NCBI GenBank assembly: GCA_017444045.1
Contig: JAFSXO010000177.1
Span: 1-7,396 of the forward strand
DNA: 7,396 nucleotides
DNA from: a bacterium
GTDB taxonomy: Bacteria; Vulcanimicrobiota; Xenobia; Xenobiales; Xenobiaceae
Reading direction: 5' to 3'
The notes under the pieces were generated by a model that did not search any database, was not told the DNA's origin, and was given only the letters and a program-made list of their open reading frames with translations. The stretch's first letter is position 1. Each line of letters starts with the position of its first letter. The position numbers were made by a program, and so were the translations under genes. Shown piece after piece: positions 1 to 4,518 of the stretch.

Positions 1-1
1 C

Positions 2-106
2 CGCACTGTCGCCGATATGGACAAAACCGCGTCTGACGGTGACAAAGAGGCGCCTAAGGCCGAAAGCCCTGAAGCGTCTGCCGCGGAGCCGTCGGGCAGC
101 AGGTAG
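2..106 (+). CDS. C-terminal tail of an unidentified protein (partial)
   Basis: An open frame enters from the left edge and ends at the TAG at 104-106, giving 34 residues. The tail is rich in Ala, Glu, Lys, Asp, Ser and Pro (for example DKEAPKAESPEASAAEPSGS). It looks like a disordered, charged C-terminus with no recognisable motif. The frame starting at position 3 is also open, to a TAA at about 148-150, but it gives a very basic Arg/Leu/Pro-rich translation that looks like a shadow. The gene ends 74 bp before the mgtE start, so the two could be co-transcribed. Family and function cannot be given because the body of the protein lies outside the window. Confidence 0.45.
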   Translation, partial: RTVADMDKTASDGDKEAPKAESPEASAAEPSGSR

Positions 107-168
107 CCGTTTGCTTCCGTCAGGATTCAGAGGCAGCGCGATAAGTTAAGCAACCGCTATTTTCTTTC

Positions 169-173
169 GGGGA
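169..173 (+). promoter_or_regulatory. Ribosome binding site of mgtE
   Basis: GGGGA lies 7 nt before the ATG at 181, a good Shine-Dalgarno distance that supports this start. The whole gap from the previous gene is only 74 bp. That leaves no room for a large magnesium-sensing leader such as an M-box riboswitch, and I see no clear -35/-10 pair in it. Confidence 0.6.
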
Positions 174-180
174 TACTACA

Positions 181-1506
181 ATGAGTGAAGTCTACGATCA
201 GCTAGAGCAGACCATGCACGATTGGCCGCGCCTGGAGCCAGAAGAGCGGCTCGAAGCGTTCAGCGCTTTGCCTTTAGAGCGCGCTGAAGAGCTGCTCGAC
301 TGCATGAACGCCATCGATCAGGCTGAGCTTCTTGAAAGTATGCCGGAAGCTGAGAGGCGGGTATGGCTGCGCTATCTGGATCCCGACGATCTGGCCGACG
401 TGCTTTTGGAAACCTCCGACGAGAGCAGAGAGCAGATGATCTCTCTGCTCGATGAGCGCAACCGCCACGAGGTGAACGCCCTTCTGGCCTACGCCGAGGA
501 TGACGCCGGCGGTCTGATGAATCCGCGCTTCGCCCGGCTCCGCCCGGAGCTTACTATCGATGAGGCCATACGCTATCTGCGCAAGCAGTCGCAGAGCCGC
601 ATATCCTTGGAGCATCTTTACGTGCTCGATGAGGAGCAGTTCCTTCTGGGCGAGGTCGCTCTCGACAGTCTGTTTTCAGCCCGACCTGACGAGCTGGTGC
701 GCGATATCGCCGAAGCCGACATCGTTACGGCTCCCGAGGATATGGACCAAGAGGAGGTCGGTGCGCTGTTTGCCCGCTACAGCCTGACCGCTATGCCGGT
801 TGTGGACGAGCAGGGGCACATGAAGGGTATTATTACCGCCGACGACGTCGTGGACGTAATTTATGAGGAGAATACCGAGGACGCCCAAAAATTCGGAGGC
901 ATGGAAGCGCTGGACGATCCATATCTGCGCACCGGCTTCTGGGAGCTGATCAAGAAGCGCGCTGGCTGGCTTGTACTGCTTCTGCTCGGAGAAATGCTGA
1001 CGGCTTCGGCTATGGCCAATTATGAGGCTCAGCTAAACGCTGTCTGGTATCTGGCCATTTTTGTGCCTTTGATTATATCCAGCGGAGGAAACTCTGGATC
1101 TCAGGCTTCAACCTTGGTCGTGCGCGCTATGGCCATGGGCGAGGTTCAGCCCAAGGACTGGGCCGTGGTGCTGTGGCGCGAGCTCAGAACCGGAGCGGTG
1201 ATGGGGGCTATGGTCGGCTTTGTGGGCATACTGCGCATTCTGTTCTGGCAGTATATGTTTGACGGTGTGTACGGTGCGCATTATTGGGAGCTGGCCTTTA
1301 CGGTGGGGCTGTCTCTGCTCGGCGTGGTGGTGCTGGGCTGCATGGCCGGCTCTATGCTGCCCTTCCTGCTTAAGATGCTTAAATTCGACCCCGCCAGCGC
1401 TTCGGCTCCGTTTGTGGCCACGCTTGTCGATGTCTCCGGTCTGATTGTGTATTTCTCGGTGGCCAGCGTGCTCCTGGCTCAGGCCATCTCAGGAGCCGCC
1501 GGATAA
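181..1506 (+). CDS. mgtE: Magnesium transporter MgtE
   Basis: This 441-residue protein is a homodimeric inner-membrane channel for Mg2+ (the family can also carry some other divalent ions). The MgtE order is complete. An acidic N-terminal superhelical domain covers about residues 5-108 and ends in the family junction AGGLM (109-113). A CBS-domain pair follows to about residue 230, with the second CBS carrying MPVVDEQGHMKGIITADD. A connecting 'plug' helix (about 232-262) leads to five membrane segments, roughly 263-282, 287-310, 333-357, 367-393 and 405-437. The pore signature is GGNSGSQ (302-308), and Asp417 in LVDVSGL matches the conserved pore aspartate that binds Mg2+. In characterised members the cytosolic domains bind Mg2+ and close the channel when internal Mg2+ is high, and the many Asp/Glu residues here fit that. 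Length is typical (about 440-480). The start has an in-place Shine-Dalgarno. No frameshift or missing key residue was seen. Confidence 0.95.
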   Translation: MSEVYDQLEQTMHDWPRLEPEERLEAFSALPLERAEELLDCMNAIDQAELLESMPEAERRVWLRYLDPDDLADVLLETSDESREQMISLLDERNRHEVNALLAYAEDDAGGLMNPRFARLRPELTIDEAIRYLRKQSQSRISLEHLYVLDEEQFLLGEVALDSLFSARPDELVRDIAEADIVTAPEDMDQEEVGALFARYSLTAMPVVDEQGHMKGIITADDVVDVIYEENTEDAQKFGGMEALDDPYLRTGFWELIKKRAGWLVLLLLGEMLTASAMANYEAQLNAVWYLAIFVPLIISSGGNSGSQASTLVVRAMAMGEVQPKDWAVVLWRELRTGAVMGAMVGFVGILRILFWQYMFDGVYGAHYWELAFTVGLSLLGVVVLGCMAGSMLPFLLKMLKFDPASASAPFVATLVDVSGLIVYFSVASVLLAQAISGAAG

Positions 1507-1526
1507 ACTTTGGCCGTTTTAGTTGC

Positions 1527-1559
1527 TGGCATTGGACTGAATGCGCATTGCCAATGCCA
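1527..1559. repeat. Palindromic unit 1 downstream of mgtE
   Basis: TGGCATTGG (1527-1535) and CCAATGCCA (1551-1559) are perfect 9-bp inverted copies around a 15-nt loop. The loop contains a second palindrome, AATGCGCATT (1540-1549). The unit starts 20 bp after the mgtE stop, so it could stabilise the mRNA end or help termination. No T-run follows directly; the nine T at 1601-1609 lie about 40 bp further on. Two further copies of the core occur downstream in the same gap. Confidence 0.6.
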
Positions 1560-1712
1560 CGAATCCTTAACTGAGCGATGTCGAATCCTTGGCCGCATGA
1601 TTTTTTTTTGCCAGAAAAGGATATTGCTTTAGCGATTCAGAAGTTAACAGGCTGCATAAATGCCATGTGAACGCATAATAGTCCTCTGTGTCGCTTAGCC
1701 GGCAGGGTGGAA

Positions 1713-1729
1713 TGGCATATGCCAATGCC
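1713..1729. repeat. Palindromic unit 2 (TGGCATATGCCA plus CCAATGCC)
   Basis: TGGCATATGCCA (1713-1724) is a perfect 12-bp palindrome and overlaps GCCAATGCC (1721-1729), the same 9-mer found at 1550-1558 and, inverted, at 1852-1860. It looks like a compact variant of the units on either side. Function is unknown. It could be a protein binding site or a remnant of a small interspersed palindrome family. Confidence 0.5.
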
Positions 1730-1826
1730 GCCGTACCGTTGAGGGGTAATTGCGGTGTTACGTATGTTGTATGCCAGCTTGAACGCTGGCCAACAACGTA
1801 GCGCTAACGCACATGAATAATCAGAA

Positions 1827-1859
1827 TCAATGCCAGAATCCTTAAGTCTATGGCATTGG
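1827..1859. repeat. Palindromic unit 3: hairpin in the feoAB leader
   Basis: CAATGCCA (1828-1835) and TGGCATTG (1851-1858) are perfect 8-bp inverted copies with a 15-nt loop, extendable by a U-G pair (1827/1859). The loop begins with GAATCCTTAA and contains the palindrome CTTAAG (1841-1846). TGCCAGAATCCTTAA (1831-1845) nearly repeats TGCCACGAATCCTTAA (1555-1570) of unit 1. The hairpin ends 26 nt before the Shine-Dalgarno, so in mRNA it would sit in the leader of the iron transporter. Any regulatory role is inference. Confidence 0.55.
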
Positions 1860-1885
1860 CCTGTCATATAGCAGCAGTGTTAGTC

Positions 1886-1892
1886 AAGGAGG
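1886..1892 (+). promoter_or_regulatory. Ribosome binding site of feoAB
   Basis: AAGGAGG is a near-perfect Shine-Dalgarno placed 10 nt before the ATG at 1903. It fixes the start of the fusion protein at the FeoA domain, so the FeoA part is translated as the true N-terminus. Confidence 0.8.
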
Positions 1893-1902
1893 ATCTGCAT
1901 AT

Positions 1903-4263
1903 ATGACGCTGCGGGAGCTTAAAATCGGACAGAGCGCGCGAATTGTTAAGGTTTCGGGAAGCGGAGAGCTGCGCCAGCATTTTTTGGACATGGGCCTTAT
2001 TCCCGGCGCAGAGGTTACTCTGATTAAGTACGCCCCTATGGGCGATCCCATGGAGCTGCGCCTGCGGGGCTATGAGCTTACGCTTCGTCTGGAAGAAGCC
2101 GAGGGCATAGAGGTCGAGCTGCTGGAAAATCTCAGCACGGCTGCCGAAGAACGGCTGGCACCGCAGGGCGCTTTAGAGCATCCCGGCTTTGGCGAGGAGG
2201 GACGCTATCATAATCATGCGCCCGACGAATCGTCGGCTCTGCCAGACGGTACTATGCTCACGTTTGCTTTGGCCGGCAACCAGAACAGCGGCAAAACTAC
2301 GCTGTTTAACCATCTTACAGGCTCTAACCAGCATGTCGGCAATTTCCCCGGGGTAACCGTAGACAAGAAGAGCGGGGCTATCATTGACCATCCGAACACC
2401 GAGATCGTCGATTTGCCTGGCATCTATTCGCTTTCCCCGTATAGCAGCGAGGAGCTGGTGTCGCGTTCCTTTATTATAGACGAAAAGCCCCGCTGCATAA
2501 TAAATATTGTCGACGCGACCAATATTGAGCGCAATCTTTATCTTACGCTCCAGCTCATGGAATTGGGCGTTCCCGTAGTGCTGGCCCTGAATATGATGGA
2601 CGAGCTGCGCGGCAATGGCGGCTCGGTGCACATAAATGCTATGGAGCATATGCTGGGCATTCCCGTCGTGCCTATTGCGGCGGCCAAGGATGAAGGCCTA
2701 GACGAGCTGGTGCAGCACGCCCTGCACGTGGCTAAATACCAGGAAAGGCCGAAGAGCAGCGATTACTGCGCTAAGGAAGGGGTGCGTGGGGCAGTTCACC
2801 GCTGTCTGCACGCTATTATGCACCTTATTGAGGATCACGCCGAGCAGGCCAGGCTTCCTCTGCGCTTTGCGGCCACCAAGGTAGCCGAAAATGACGCGCT
2901 GGTTATCGAGGCTCTAAAGCTGTCGCAGAACGAAAAGGATGCCTTGGAGCATATCATCTCCCAAATGGAAGAGGAGCGCGGGCTGGACAGGGCGGCGGCT
3001 GTAGCCGATATGCGCTTTGCTTTTATACAGAGGGTCGTCGATGCCTCGGTGTTTAAGCCCCTGCACAGCAAAGAGTACGAGCGCAGCGCCAAGATAGACG
3101 CCGTGCTAACCGGCAAGTATACGGCCTTTCCCGCATTTATCGCTATTATGGGGCTGGTATTTTGGCTGACCTTCAATGTTATCGGCTCCGCTCTGCAGGA
3201 CTGGCTGGATGCCCTGATAAGCGGCGGCTCCGAGCGTCTGGCGGCGGCTATGGCTGGGGCCAATGTCAGCGGCTGGCTTCAGTCGCTGGTTATCGACGGC
3301 GTTATAAACGGTGTAGGCTCGGTGCTGAGCTTTCTGCCCATTATCGTTATTCTGTTCTTCTTCCTCTCGCTTTTGGAGGACACCGGCTATATGGCCCGCG
3401 TCGCCTTTGTCACCGACCGCATACTTCGCCAGCTCGGTCTGTCTGGGCGCAGCATTGTGCCCATGCTCATCGGGTTTGGCTGCTCGGTGCCTGGAGTTAT
3501 GGCCAGCCGTACCCTGCCGTCGGCCCGCGACCGTCGGCTTACCATTCTGCTTACGCCGTTCATGAGCTGTACAGCCAAGCTGCCAATTTATGTGTTTTTT
3601 ACGGCGGCCTTTTTTCCAGCTTACACGGGGCAGATAGTGGTCGCTATCTATGCCGGCGGCGTGATAATGGCGGTGCTGATGGCCTTCCTGCTTAAAAATA
3701 CGCTGTTCCGGGGCGAGGCCGTGCCTTTTGTGATGGAGCTGCCCAATTACCGTATGCCGGGCTGGCGCAATGTAGGGCGCCTGCTCTGGGACAAGGCCAG
3801 CGATTTCCTGTCCCGCGCCTTTACGGTTATTTTCCTGGCAACCATTGCCATTTGGTTCCTGCAGTCCTTTGATCCGCATCTGGCCATGGTGCAGGATTCT
3901 CACTCCAGCATTCTGGCAATTGTAGCAGGCTGGACCGCTCCGATACTGCAGCCTCTGGGACTGGGGGACTGGCGCATCGTGACCGCCCTAATCTCTGGCA
4001 TAATGGCTAAGGAGAGCGTAGTGTCTACGCTGAGCGTGCTGTTTGGCTCGACCGCTGAGCTCACAGCCGCGCTGTCCCCGCTGTCAGTGTCGGCTCTTCT
4101 GGTGTTCTGCCTGCTTTACACTCCCTGCGTAGCCGCGGTAGCCGCGATTAAGCGCGAGCTGGGCTGGGGCTGGACCTCGGGTGTGGTCTTGAGGCAGTGT
4201 ACCGTGGCTTGGCTGGCTTCGTACGCTGTTGTGCTGCTGGGCGTAGCAATGGGACTGGCGTAG
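1903..4263 (+). CDS. feoB: FeoA-FeoB fusion, ferrous iron transporter
   Basis: This 786-residue inner-membrane protein takes up Fe2+. Residues 1-75 form a complete FeoA SH3-like domain (MTLRELKIGQSARIVKV, then HFLDMGLIPGAEV), usually a separate small protein. A hydrophilic linker (about 76-118, with several His and Glu) leads to the FeoB G domain. G1 is GNQNSGKTT (125-133), the G2 threonine lies in GNFPGVT (146-152), G3 is DLPG (170-173), G4 is NMMD (230-233) and G5 is near AAA (259-261). A helical regulatory domain precedes the membrane core, which starts at about residue 407. The core keeps the FeoB signatures GFGCSVPG (524-531), FMSCTAKLP (553-561), MAKESVV (701-707) and LYTPC (738-742), so the cysteines at 527, 556 and 742 are all present. 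Small departures are Gln127 where the P-loop often has Pro, and Thr557 where Gly is usual. No FeoC follows. FeoA-FeoB fusions are known in other bacteria but are the less common arrangement in proteobacteria. No frameshift was seen. Confidence 0.95.
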   Translation: MTLRELKIGQSARIVKVSGSGELRQHFLDMGLIPGAEVTLIKYAPMGDPMELRLRGYELTLRLEEAEGIEVELLENLSTAAEERLAPQGALEHPGFGEEGRYHNHAPDESSALPDGTMLTFALAGNQNSGKTTLFNHLTGSNQHVGNFPGVTVDKKSGAIIDHPNTEIVDLPGIYSLSPYSSEELVSRSFIIDEKPRCIINIVDATNIERNLYLTLQLMELGVPVVLALNMMDELRGNGGSVHINAMEHMLGIPVVPIAAAKDEGLDELVQHALHVAKYQERPKSSDYCAKEGVRGAVHRCLHAIMHLIEDHAEQARLPLRFAATKVAENDALVIEALKLSQNEKDALEHIISQMEEERGLDRAAAVADMRFAFIQRVVDASVFKPLHSKEYERSAKIDAVLTGKYTAFPAFIAIMGLVFWLTFNVIGSALQDWLDALISGGSERLAAAMAGANVSGWLQSLVIDGVINGVGSVLSFLPIIVILFFFLSLLEDTGYMARVAFVTDRILRQLGLSGRSIVPMLIGFGCSVPGVMASRTLPSARDRRLTILLTPFMSCTAKLPIYVFFTAAFFPAYTGQIVVAIYAGGVIMAVLMAFLLKNTLFRGEAVPFVMELPNYRMPGWRNVGRLLWDKASDFLSRAFTVIFLATIAIWFLQSFDPHLAMVQDSHSSILAIVAGWTAPILQPLGLGDWRIVTALISGIMAKESVVSTLSVLFGSTAELTAALSPLSVSALLVFCLLYTPCVAAVAAIKRELGWGWTSGVVLRQCTVAWLASYAVVLLGVAMGLA

Positions 4264-4269
4264 GTCTGC

Positions 4270-4282
4270 CCAGCAGTGCTGG
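4270..4282 (+). terminator. Weak terminator-like hairpin after feoAB
   Basis: CCAGC-AGT-GCTGG forms a 5-bp stem six bases after the feoAB stop. No U-run follows immediately. The next T-rich stretch is inside the A/T palindrome AATTTTT-A-AAAAATT (4304-4318). This could be an imperfect terminator or a chance palindrome. Confidence 0.25.
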
Positions 4283-4346
4283 CTGAGGCCTGGTAAATTT
4301 GAGAATTTTTAAAAAATTTTGAAGGATTAATTAACTGTCTTTCAAA

Positions 4347-4352
4347 TTGACA
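4347..4352 (+). promoter_or_regulatory. Possible -35 box upstream of the Pol I-like gene
   Basis: TTGACA is a perfect sigma70 -35 hexamer, but no good -10 lies 16-18 bp downstream. The best A/T hexamer, TAGAAT (4398-4403), is too far away. The 255-bp gap (4264-4518) also holds TTTGCAGGG twice, at 4362-4370 and 4422-4430, exactly 60 bp apart. Each copy is preceded by CCCT, which could pair with its AGGG. A promoter for the Pol I-like gene is likely in this gap, but I cannot fix it. Confidence 0.25.
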
Positions 4353-4505
4353 ATACCCCCTTTTGCAGGGTCTGTGCAGGTTTAGACACCTTCTATGTAG
4401 AATATCTCCCTTTGTGTGCTGTTTGCAGGGGGCTTAGGCTCTCATGTTGCCAGCCTGAAATAAGCAATCAATATCATTTACGTTAATGACATTGGACAAG
4501 TAATA

Positions 4506-4511
4506 GGGGAG
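4506..4511 (+). promoter_or_regulatory. Ribosome binding site supporting a TTG start
   Basis: GGGGAG lies 7 nt before the TTG at 4519. An in-frame TAG at 4504-4506 rules out any earlier start. The next in-frame ATG is residue 88, well inside the conserved 5'-nuclease domain. TTG is therefore the only reasonable start, which may keep translation low. Confidence 0.7.
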
Positions 4512-4518
4512 TATTCCT

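Larger units (their letters stand above)
1507..1902. other. 396-bp intergenic region between mgtE and feoAB
   Basis: No convincing gene lies here. A 76-codon minus-strand frame at 1637-1867 has no family resemblance and runs across the palindromes. The region holds three palindromic units sharing a TGGCATTGG/CCAATGCCA core (listed separately), a run of nine T at 1601-1609, the 8-mer GAATCCTT three times (1561, 1583, 1836), and a small hairpin GCCAGC-TTGAAC-GCTGGC at 1773-1790. A weak promoter pair, TTGAGG (1739-1744) and TATGTT (1763-1768) with an 18-bp spacer, could serve feoAB but is not convincing. I found no clear Fur or FNR box by eye. The nearest A/T-rich candidate, around 1814-1830, matches neither consensus well. 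Confidence 0.7.

Noticed and set aside
107..180. Mg2+ riboswitch (M-box type) in front of mgtE
   Set aside because: The gap is only 74 bp and shows no such structure.
1601..1609. Nine-T run as an mgtE intrinsic terminator
   Set aside because: No stable GC-rich hairpin sits directly before it. Unit 1 ends about 40 bp upstream, too far for a classical terminator.
1810..1832. Fur or FNR site upstream of feoAB
   Set aside because: The A/T-rich stretch around ATGAATAATCAGAATCAA matches neither the GATAAT-repeat Fur consensus nor TTGAT-N4-ATCAA well enough.
1637..1867. 76-codon minus-strand frame in the intergenic gap, possible small gene
   Set aside because: No recognisable motif, no good ribosome binding site, and it runs through two of the palindromic units. 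It is more likely chance.
2173..2649. Minus-strand open frame (158 codons) inside feoAB
   Set aside because: It lies wholly opposite the FeoB G domain, whose P-loop, DLPG and NMMD motifs are unmistakable. No family resemblance was seen.
3106..3903. Long minus-strand open frame (265 codons) inside feoAB
   Set aside because: It is antisense to the conserved FeoB membrane core, its composition is Gln/His/Arg-rich with no recognisable family, and no ribosome binding site is evident. It is a codon-bias shadow.
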